From an uncultured Elusimicrobia bacterium (GTDB lineage: Bacteria > Elusimicrobiota > Elusimicrobia > UBA1565 > UBA9628), in the NCBI GenBank assembly GCA_903874575.1, contig CAIQSZ010000334.1, positions 1 through 12,500 on the forward strand: DNA of 12,500 nt, given 5' to 3'. A program made the position numbers and the translations under genes. Below the pieces are notes generated by a model. The model did no database searches. It was not told the DNA's origin and was given only the letters and a program-made list of their open reading frames with translations. Below, piece after piece: positions 7,104 through 12,500 of the stretch. How positions within the stretch are numbered: position 1 is the stretch's first letter; every line of letters starts with the position of its first letter.

Positions 7104-7642
7104 CAGTTCGTGAGCCCTACCAGTAATTTAAGGAAAGCGGGCTTGGCGGCCGCGACGGCTTTATCGTCGCCCATCAGTTTGAAGAACCAGGTCGTGCCGG
7201 AGACCCGGGCCATCCCGGCGCACAGCCGAGTCTTCTTTTCCCCGCCGCCGGTGAAATCGTAAACGAAGATCGGGCCCAGCGCGGAGTCGACGGTCGCGCG
7301 CCCGTCCGCGAGACCGTCCTCGGTGACCGGCGGCAGGGCGAGCTGGCCGCGCCAGCGGTTCACGTTGGCCAGTTCGCCGCCCACGTCGCCGGGCAGGACG
7401 ACGACGGAAACCTCGGCCTTGCCCGCCGCCTGCGGAAGCCGGAAGGTCGCCGCGCGCATTCCGTTGCCGGCCAGTTCCTTCCAGCCGGGAGGAAGCTTCC
7501 AATGCACGCCCCCGGGGGCGCCGCCCGCCGCCGACATGGGCGCGGCCGCGGAGCCTTCCTTGGGGACCCGCCGCGTCTCGACGGCGTCCTTGCGGCACGC
7601 CGCCGGCGCCAGCAACGCCAAGACGAGAAAAAGGCGCTTCAC
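7103..7642 (-). CDS. Small putative lipoprotein coupled to resB-ccsA
   Basis: The protein has 179 residues. The N-terminus (MKRLFLVLALLAPAAC) ends in a cysteine at 16 and looks like a lipoprotein signal, though proline at -3 makes the lipobox imperfect. A low-complexity Ala/Gly/Pro tether follows (about 28-46), then a compact domain. Notable blocks are HWKLPPGWKE (47-56), MRAATFRLP (62-70) and the motif GGELANVNRWRGQL (88-101). I recall similar GG-x-NVNRWRGQ proteins beside ResB/CcsA genes in planctomycete- and verrucomicrobia-like genomes, without an assigned function. The start is GTG (7642), overlapping the add stop by four bases (GTGA). No Shine-Dalgarno site is visible, but a TAGAAT hexamer lies seven bases upstream. 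A role in cytochrome c maturation is inference from the tight gene order. Confidence 0.8.
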   Translation of the reverse strand: MKRLFLVLALLAPAACRKDAVETRRVPKEGSAAAPMSAAGGAPGGVHWKLPPGWKELAGNGMRAATFRLPQAAGKAEVSVVVLPGDVGGELANVNRWRGQLALPPVTEDGLADGRATVDSALGPIFVYDFTGGGEKKTRLCAGMARVSGTTWFFKLMGDDKAVAAAKPAFLKLLVGLTN

Positions 7643-8847
7643 GCCCGCGATTCTAACATTTCGTAGCGGCGTTCGACGGCTTCGACGAACGCGCGCTTGT
7701 CGGCGAACGAGCCGTGGAAGAACGCGCCCTTGAAGCCGGCCACGATGAGCCGGCGCAGTTCCGCGCGGCTGACCTTCGCGCCTTCCACGACCAGCTCGAG
7801 TTCGCGGCTGACGGTCGTGTTCGAGATCAGCCGGTTGTCGGTGCAGATGGATACCGCCAGGCCGGAGTCGATCATCCTGCGGATCGGGTGGGCCGAGATC
7901 GATTTCAACGACGGGATGGTCTGCAGGTTACTGGTCACGCAGACTTCGACGCCGATGCGCTGGCTGGCCATATAGTTCGTCAGGTCCTCGACGTAGCGCT
8001 TGCGGTCCTCGATCTTCGGGTCCTGGATCATGTCCTGCGCGAACAGGAAGGTTCCGTGGCCGATGCGGTTGGCGTGGCACTGCGTGATCGCCTGCCAGAT
8101 CGACTCGGGGCCGTACGCCTCCCCGGCGTGTACGGTCTTGCGGATGAAGTGGTTGTGCGCGTACTGGTAGGCCGCCCAGTGGTCGGCCGGCGGAAATCCC
8201 GCCTCCTCGCCCGCCAGGTCGAAGCCCACGACGGGCAGGCCCTCGACGGACAGCTCCACGCCCGCGCGCGCCAGCTCCAGCGACGCCGCCGCGAAGACCT
8301 CGTCCTTCGGCGCATGCTCCATGAGCCTCAGCATGTCGGCGAAGTAGGGCGACATCCCCTTTTTGAAGCGGCGCATCGCGCACAGGATCATGCCGTAACG
8401 GAACGGCACGTCCTCGCCGGACTTCACCGTCTTGGAATTATTATGCGCTTTGGCGCCCGCCGCCAGGCCGGCCGCGACCGCGCGCACCACGTCGCGCACG
8501 CCGGTCGTCGCGGTCACGTGCAGCTGCGGCGCGAAGCGCACCTCGATGTAGCGCACGCCCTCGGCCGCGTTGTCCTCCACCAGTTCCTGCGCCGCGCGCG
8601 ACAGGTTCTCCAGGTCTTGGAGCACCGCGCAGGTGTACATGAAGCCGTGCAGGTACTCCGGAAGGTCCCGGTACGAGTCCTTGAACACCAGCTTGCGCAG
8701 GCCGGCCTCGGAAAAAGAGGGCAGCTTGACCTTCGCTTCCCGCGCGAGTTCGATCAGCGTCTTGAGCCTCAGCGAGCCGTCGAGGTGCAGGTGCAGGTCG
8801 GACTTCGGGACGGCGCGGATGAACTCGGGGGTGACGCGGTCTTTCAT
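7639..8847 (-). CDS. add: Adenosine deaminase
   Basis: This enzyme hydrolyses adenosine (or deoxyadenosine) to inosine plus ammonia in purine salvage, in the cytoplasm, with a zinc ion. The 402-residue protein has the TIM-barrel amidohydrolase motifs in order: HLHLDGSLR with H19 and H21, the substrate-loop region GFDLAGEE (208-215), HAGEAYGPESI with H240 and catalytic E243, RIGHGTFL with H264, and SICTDNRLIS with zinc ligand D337. The residue after D337 is Asn, where the mammalian enzyme has a second Asp; TDNR is also found in actinobacterial-type Add proteins, so I expect activity. I chose the ATG at 8847. A TTG nine bases upstream (8856) is possible but also lacks a ribosome-binding site. 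The gap to the preceding gene is 19 bases. It is longer than the usual 330-350 residues, with an extra segment around 130-150. Adenine or related substrates cannot be excluded. Confidence 0.92.
   Translation of the reverse strand: MKDRVTPEFIRAVPKSDLHLHLDGSLRLKTLIELAREAKVKLPSFSEAGLRKLVFKDSYRDLPEYLHGFMYTCAVLQDLENLSRAAQELVEDNAAEGVRYIEVRFAPQLHVTATTGVRDVVRAVAAGLAAGAKAHNNSKTVKSGEDVPFRYGMILCAMRRFKKGMSPYFADMLRLMEHAPKDEVFAAASLELARAGVELSVEGLPVVGFDLAGEEAGFPPADHWAAYQYAHNHFIRKTVHAGEAYGPESIWQAITQCHANRIGHGTFLFAQDMIQDPKIEDRKRYVEDLTNYMASQRIGVEVCVTSNLQTIPSLKSISAHPIRRMIDSGLAVSICTDNRLISNTTVSRELELVVEGAKVSRAELRRLIVAGFKGAFFHGSFADKRAFVEAVERRYEMLESRA
7650..7655 (-). promoter_or_regulatory. Candidate internal -10 element TAGAAT before the lipoprotein GTG
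   Basis: TAGAAT lies seven bases before the GTG at 7642, within the 3' end of add. If active it would let the cytochrome c assembly trio be transcribed without the upstream genes. No -35 is visible. It is supported mainly by the same geometry elsewhere in the window. Confidence 0.3.
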
Positions 8848-8854
8848 GCCCGGC

Positions 8855-8860
8855 AAGGTA
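8855..8860 (-). promoter_or_regulatory. Weak candidate -10 element TACCTT before add
   Basis: TACCTT sits in the 19-base gap before add and ends seven bases before the ATG at 8847. It fits TAnnnT but is a poor -10 hexamer, and the choice of add start affects the fit. Listed because add has no Shine-Dalgarno sequence. Confidence 0.2.
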
Positions 8861-8866
8861 CCAATT

Positions 8867-9928
8867 TCAGTCGATTTGGGCGACCGCCGCGTCCAGGCGC
8901 GCGGCCAGGGCGGACTCGAGCGGGGAGGCCGGGGCGTCTTGATAGAACAGGGAGAACAGCGCGTAGCCGCCCCACGAGAGGACGAGCGTGCCGGTGGTCA
9001 GCAGGAAGTAGAAGCGCTGATAGCCGAAGCTGGCGAACAGGCCGAACTGCATCGTCAGGCTGGTCAGCTGGTAGAAGTGCATCATCGTCGAATGGCTTAT
9101 GACGCCCGCGCGGCGCATTTTGTTGATCGCGGGAATCAAAGGTCCGCCCGAGATCATGCCCTGGATGATGTTCACGAAGATGAGCATGATGCCGTGCCAG
9201 GTGTAGACCAGCGGGTTTTCGCCGAGGGGGCCCAGCACCAGGCGGTTGAGAAACTCGAAGAAGCACAGCTGCCAATAGACGAACGAGAAGTCGCCGATGT
9301 ACGCGGGGCCGATGCGCAGCATGCCGGTCATGCGGCCCAGGAACTTCATGTAGGTCTGGCCGAAGACGGTGAACACCGTGTCCTGCAGCTGGTACCAGGT
9401 CGTCGAAGCGACCGCGCGCAACAGCGGCAGGTCCCCGCGGCGCACGGCGGCGACCGTGAAGAAGAGGCGCACGACCAGGTTCAGGCCGAACGTCTTCGTC
9501 GCCAGGTACATGTAGTCCTGGCGGTTGGGCGTCGTCCAGCATTCGCGCAGGAGGCGGGGCGCCTGCTTGAGCATGTCCGGCTTGAACTCGACCATGCCCC
9601 GGCGGCCGGCGTCCGCGCCTCGGCCGGACGCCGACTGGTCGAGCAGGGCGCAGTCGACGCGTCCCGGGAAGCGGCTCGAGAGCCGGCGGATCAGCGCGCG
9701 GTCCTCGGGGGAGCGTTCGGAGGAGCCGCCGCCCATGCCCTCGGCGTAGGTGCGCGTGGGAGCGAGCGCCACGCGCACGCGGCCCGCGCACGACGGCTCG
9801 CCGCTCAGCGGGCGCGGGGCGGTCCCGGCGGCCAGTTCGGCGCCGGTGACGGCGTAGTACGCCCGCTGGGGCTTGTCGCCGCCGCGGTCGAGGGCGAGGA
9901 TGACGAGGTCGTCTTGGCCGATGTCCAT
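8867..9928 (-). CDS. Multi-pass membrane protein of unknown function
   Basis: I do not recognise this 353-residue protein. The first 135 residues look soluble. They begin MDIGQDDLVILALDRGGDKPQRAYYAVTG, include a Gly/Ser-rich stretch near 65-72, and carry cysteines at 47, 93 and 130. There is no signal peptide, so this part is probably cytoplasmic. From about 146 it is hydrophobic and aromatic, with likely membrane segments at 146-163, 213-235, 243-265, 288-303 and 305-327. The segments are joined by short basic loops (RRGDLP, NKMRRAG) and conserved-looking polar or aromatic patches (TTWYQLQDTVFTVFGQTY, YTWHG). The tail is short and helical (337-353). The start has a good GAGAGG site five bases upstream. 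The gene lies 18 bases after the amylase stop and 19 before add, so it is an operon member. Transport or lipid/wall modification would be guesses, and I make no functional call. Confidence 0.8.
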   Translation of the reverse strand: MDIGQDDLVILALDRGGDKPQRAYYAVTGAELAAGTAPRPLSGEPSCAGRVRVALAPTRTYAEGMGGGSSERSPEDRALIRRLSSRFPGRVDCALLDQSASGRGADAGRRGMVEFKPDMLKQAPRLLRECWTTPNRQDYMYLATKTFGLNLVVRLFFTVAAVRRGDLPLLRAVASTTWYQLQDTVFTVFGQTYMKFLGRMTGMLRIGPAYIGDFSFVYWQLCFFEFLNRLVLGPLGENPLVYTWHGIMLIFVNIIQGMISGGPLIPAINKMRRAGVISHSTMMHFYQLTSLTMQFGLFASFGYQRFYFLLTTGTLVLSWGGYALFSLFYQDAPASPLESALAARLDAAVAQID

Positions 9929-9933
9929 GGGTT

Positions 9934-9939
9934 CCTCTC
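9934..9939 (-). promoter_or_regulatory. Ribosome-binding site of the membrane-protein gene (GAGAGG)
   Basis: GAGAGG lies five bases before the ATG at 9928, in the 18-base gap after the glucan hydrolase stop. It supports this start and translation from a shared mRNA. Confidence 0.65.
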
Positions 9940-9946
9940 GGGGGTA

Positions 9947-12373
9947 TTAAAGCGTGATCAACGCGTGGTCGTAAATTTTAGGGAGCTCGGAGATTCGGGC
10001 GTCGGGCGCGAAGAAGCTCCAGTCGGCTTTCTCGGCGATGAGGTCGCGCAGGTCGCCCAGGTAGCCGTCCCAGGTGGTGATCAGCGCGCGCGTTCCGGAC
10101 AGGGTGCGCAAGCCGTCGAAGATGCGATCGGAGAAGGTGAAGGTCACGGTCTTGCGGCGGACGTCGGCGGTTTGCTCCACCTCGCCGATCAGCGGAGCGC
10201 CGTACTCGTCGGCGCTGGTGTCCTTGGCCGCGAACGAGCGCGAGCCCCATCCGTAGAGCAGGAAGCCCGCGGCGTAGCCGAAATCGGGGCGGGCGTAGTT
10301 CAGCTTCGGCAGGACGTTCTTGCCTTTGCATCCGGGGAATTCGAAGAACACGTGGAAATAGACGTGGTCGTAGCCGTGCGGTGGGTTCCATTCATTCGTC
10401 ACGTGAGCCATCGTGACCTCGAGCTTCAGGTCGCGGCCGCTGGTCAAGGCCCGCACGCGGCGCATCGACATCTGTCCGGCGTAGCTCGCCTCGGCCGGCG
10501 GGCGGATGACGCCGCCGGGGCCGCCCTTGTTCTCCTCGGGCACCGCGGCGTCGGCGATGACGCGGTAGGGATTGCGCACCATCACCGGCCACTCGCCGCA
10601 CAAGGACAGCGCTCCCGCCTTCGATCTGGCGAGCAGGCCCAGCCGGTGCGGGCCGTTGCCCAATTCGCGCGCGCCGATGCGGAACTCCCCCGACGCGAGG
10701 TCGGGAACCCGGATGCGGCGGTCGTAGTTGCCGTCGCACAGCACCGACAGCTCCGCGGCCGCGCTCGGAGACGGCGACGCGAAGCGCACGACGACTTCCT
10801 CGCGCTGGACGCCGGGCGGAAACGGCTTCAACAGGGGCGCGGCCGTCGGCGCGGTCATGGCCCGCACCTCGGACGCGCGGTAGACGAAATACGAGTCGGG
10901 CGGCAGGACCAAGGTGTTGCCGCGACGGTCCGGCGTCTCGGAGCAGAGCAGGGGTTCCAGAGTCGAGGCTCCGGGCCCCAGGTCGTGCGCCATTCGGTCG
11001 GGCGCGGTGTTGAAGATCGCTTGGTACGAGGCGCCCTCGTGCGACACCGTGTAGGCGAGGACGCCCGCCGTCGTGGACGTCTTATCGACCTCGACGCGTC
11101 CCACCGCCAGCGCCGGATGCTTTTTGCGGAAGCGGATCAGCTTGCGCAGGAACACCGCCGCGCGGGATTTCTCGTCGAAGTGCTTCTCGTCGAACATGTT
11201 CTGCCGCGCGTACGTGAAGCCGGCCTCGGTCCCGTAGTACACGCAGGGCAGTCCCGGCAGGGTGAACAACGCGACCAGCGACTGCTTGATCGCGGCCCAG
11301 CCCGCGCGCGCGTGCATGCGCTCCACGTCGTGGTTGTCCAAAAAATTGACCCAGAGGTCGTGGTGGCGGCGGCGCGCCGACAGCGCGGCGCGCGCGCGTT
11401 CCGTCGGGGCGCGGCGGTAGAAGACCTGCGTCAGCGCCTCGTTGAGCGGCAGGTCGACCGCGGAGTCCAGGCGCTCGGCGTGGCCGGCGCGCAGGTAGCG
11501 GGCGATCTCCCGGTAGTCGTAGCTCCAGACCTCGCCGAAGACCAGGAAATCCTTGATGCCTTTGCGCTCGGCGAACCGCTTCACCCCCGGGGAGACCGGA
11601 TCGTCGTCATAGAGGAACTTCTCGTAGAATTCCTCCGGGGTGTAGTAGACCGTGTCCACGCGCAGGCCGTCCACGCCGACCTGTTCGATCCAGTAGCGGT
11701 AAATCTCCTTCATGCGCTCGATGGCGAGCGGGCTCTTCAGGTTGACGTCGTCGAGGTCGCCCATCGTGTACGTCAGCGACTGCTCGCGGTTGCGGAAATC
11801 GGAAATGTTCGGGGTGAAGTTGTAGACGGCCGCGTGCTTGTGCTCCGGGACGCGGGCGTCGTTCATCCGGAACACGGGGTCGTTGGGCGCCTTGGGGCCG
11901 CGCGCGCCGGGAGCGGCCGCGGGCTTCCAGTTCAACTCGGGCCGGGCCGGATCGTAGCCTTCCGGCGCGACCGTGAAGAAATTGCCGGTGTGATTGACGA
12001 CGATGTCCTGGATGACTCGGATGTCCAGTTCGTGCGCCTCGCGCACCAGCGCCTTGTAGTCCTCGAGGGTCCCGAAGTGCGGGTCGACCGCCGTGAAATC
12101 GTAAGCCCAGTAGCCGTGGTAGCCGCGCACCGGGATGTAGGGGTTGATCCACTGGTTGTGGACCGGCGGCGTGATCCAGAGCGCGTCGAACCCCATGCGC
12201 TTGATGTAGGGGAGCTTCAAACGCAGTCCCTTAAGGTCGCCGCCCTGGAAGCAGTCGCCGTCGGTCGGCGAATACTCGCCCTTGCCGAAGTCGTCGTTGG
12301 TCTTATCGCCGTTTTGGAACCGGTCGATCAGCGCAAAGTAGATGACTTTGCCCTGCCAGGAAGGGAGGCTCAC
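9947..12373 (-). CDS. GH13 alpha-amylase-family glucan hydrolase with glucodextranase-like C-terminal module
   Basis: This enzyme should cleave (or transfer) alpha-glucosidic bonds in starch- or glycogen-like glucans. The 808-residue protein has all GH13 conserved regions: DIVVNHTG (D123, H128), MGDLDDVNLK (205-213), GLRVD with nucleophile D240, FGEVW with acid/base E281, and FLDNHD with H348 and D349. The barrel and following beta domain fill about 5-500. Residues 515-620 look like an Ig/beta linker domain. About 625-800 (from GPGGVIRPP, through MSMRRVRALTSGRDLKLEV and GYDHVYFHVFFEF) resemble the Glucodextran_C / C-terminal binding module of glucodextranases. No signal peptide is present. 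A TAA ten bases upstream in frame rules out a longer N-terminus, so it seems cytoplasmic, which is unusual for such a module. The start is GTG with no spaced ribosome-binding site. Exact specificity (amylase, cyclomaltodextrinase, other) is open. Confidence 0.92.
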   Translation of the reverse strand: MSLPSWQGKVIYFALIDRFQNGDKTNDDFGKGEYSPTDGDCFQGGDLKGLRLKLPYIKRMGFDALWITPPVHNQWINPYIPVRGYHGYWAYDFTAVDPHFGTLEDYKALVREAHELDIRVIQDIVVNHTGNFFTVAPEGYDPARPELNWKPAAAPGARGPKAPNDPVFRMNDARVPEHKHAAVYNFTPNISDFRNREQSLTYTMGDLDDVNLKSPLAIERMKEIYRYWIEQVGVDGLRVDTVYYTPEEFYEKFLYDDDPVSPGVKRFAERKGIKDFLVFGEVWSYDYREIARYLRAGHAERLDSAVDLPLNEALTQVFYRRAPTERARAALSARRRHHDLWVNFLDNHDVERMHARAGWAAIKQSLVALFTLPGLPCVYYGTEAGFTYARQNMFDEKHFDEKSRAAVFLRKLIRFRKKHPALAVGRVEVDKTSTTAGVLAYTVSHEGASYQAIFNTAPDRMAHDLGPGASTLEPLLCSETPDRRGNTLVLPPDSYFVYRASEVRAMTAPTAAPLLKPFPPGVQREEVVVRFASPSPSAAAELSVLCDGNYDRRIRVPDLASGEFRIGARELGNGPHRLGLLARSKAGALSLCGEWPVMVRNPYRVIADAAVPEENKGGPGGVIRPPAEASYAGQMSMRRVRALTSGRDLKLEVTMAHVTNEWNPPHGYDHVYFHVFFEFPGCKGKNVLPKLNYARPDFGYAAGFLLYGWGSRSFAAKDTSADEYGAPLIGEVEQTADVRRKTVTFTFSDRIFDGLRTLSGTRALITTWDGYLGDLRDLIAEKADWSFFAPDARISELPKIYDHALITL

Positions 12374-12379
12374 TCTCGG

Positions 12380-12388
12380 ATTTTAGCA
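12380..12388 (-). promoter_or_regulatory. Extended -10 promoter (TGC-TAAAAT) at the operon head
   Basis: On the minus strand TGC directly precedes TAAAAT, forming a TGn extended -10. It ends six bases before the GTG at 12373, so the mRNA would begin at the start codon. No -35 is seen at 16-18 bases, which extended -10 promoters can tolerate. It is the likely main promoter of the six-gene operon running to 4120. Confidence 0.55.
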
Positions 12389-12400
12389 CAAAGCGAGGAA

Positions 12401-12417
12401 CTCCGCCCCTAGCGGGG
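12401..12417 (-). terminator. Possible terminator hairpin of the upstream gene
   Basis: A 6-bp stem (one G-T pair) with a 5-base loop overlaps the stop codon of the right-edge gene. On the minus strand it is followed by TTCCTCGCTTT, moderately T-rich. It sits between that stop and the extended -10 element of the glucan hydrolase. Confidence 0.35.
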
Positions 12418-12500
12418 AAAGAAAACGTCGTCCATGATCCGGGGAGCGCCGGGTTCGGCGCCGCCGAAGACGAAGTCGCCGGGCTTGGGCGCGAGCGGGC
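12409..12500 (-). CDS. 3' end of a leftward gene, start outside window
   Basis: Only 29 residues are visible, ending DDVFFPR before TAG. The visible tail is Gly/Pro-rich with an FVFGGAEPGAPR stretch. The frame is open to the window edge and codon usage (GC third positions) matches the neighbours. The short stretch does not allow a family call. It runs in the same direction as the glucan hydrolase, with 35 bases between its stop and that GTG. Confidence 0.5.
   Translation of the reverse strand, partial: PLAPKPGDFVFGGAEPGAPRIMDDVFFPR

Noticed and set aside
7656..7680. Search for a -35 hexamer upstream of TAGAAT
   Set aside because: Nothing resembling TTGACA appears at 16-18 bases, so only the -10-like element is listed, at low confidence.
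8570..12412. Very long open frame (about 1280 codons) on the plus strand
   Set aside because: It lies antisense to the glucan hydrolase, membrane protein and add, all with clear motifs or start signals. Its translation is Arg/Val/Asp-rich without domains. It is a by-product of GC-rich third positions.

Overview
The window is a GC-rich bacterial chromosome segment. G and C dominate third codon positions, and antisense frames stay open for kilobases because of it. It carries ten complete protein genes and two that are cut by the window edges. I see no tRNA, rRNA, CRISPR array, insertion sequence or phage gene. Secreted and lipid-modified envelope proteins, a periplasmic-type Amidase_3 cell-wall hydrolase and a System II (ResB/CcsA) cytochrome c maturation pair point to a Gram-negative bacterium that makes c-type cytochromes. 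The mix would fit an uncultured phylum such as Elusimicrobiota, but that is a guess from gene style. No marker gene here settles it.

Left part (1-2.1 kb, plus strand): the 3' two thirds of an ABC-F translation factor ATPase, then a small secreted helical, HEAT-like protein. It converges on a leftward gene for an unrecognised secreted protein. The 3' ends of these two convergent genes carry a diverged tandem duplication of about 60 bp.

Middle (2.0-4.0 kb, minus strand): the unrecognised secreted protein, an N-acetylmuramoyl-L-alanine amidase under a near-consensus sigma-70-type promoter, and a short exported glycine-zipper protein. The 213-base gap between the last two (3411-3623) holds the amidase promoter and a strong GC-rich hairpin.

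Right part (4.1-12.4 kb, minus strand): six tightly packed genes that look like one operon. In transcription order they are a GH13 alpha-glucan hydrolase with a glucodextranase-like C-terminal module, an unrecognised multi-pass membrane protein, adenosine deaminase, a small conserved lipoprotein, ResB and CcsA. Gaps are 18 and 19 bases in the first half, and the last four genes overlap by 4, 1 and 4 bases. The lipoprotein-ResB-CcsA trio is a coherent cytochrome c assembly unit. The glucan and nucleoside enzymes upstream may simply share its transcription. The 3' end of a further leftward gene sits at the right edge.

The most interesting signal is regulatory. Genes without a Shine-Dalgarno sequence have a TAnnnT (-10-like) hexamer ending only 6-7 bases before the start codon, which predicts leaderless mRNAs. 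Genes inside the operon (CcsA, the membrane protein) have a normal purine-rich ribosome-binding site instead.
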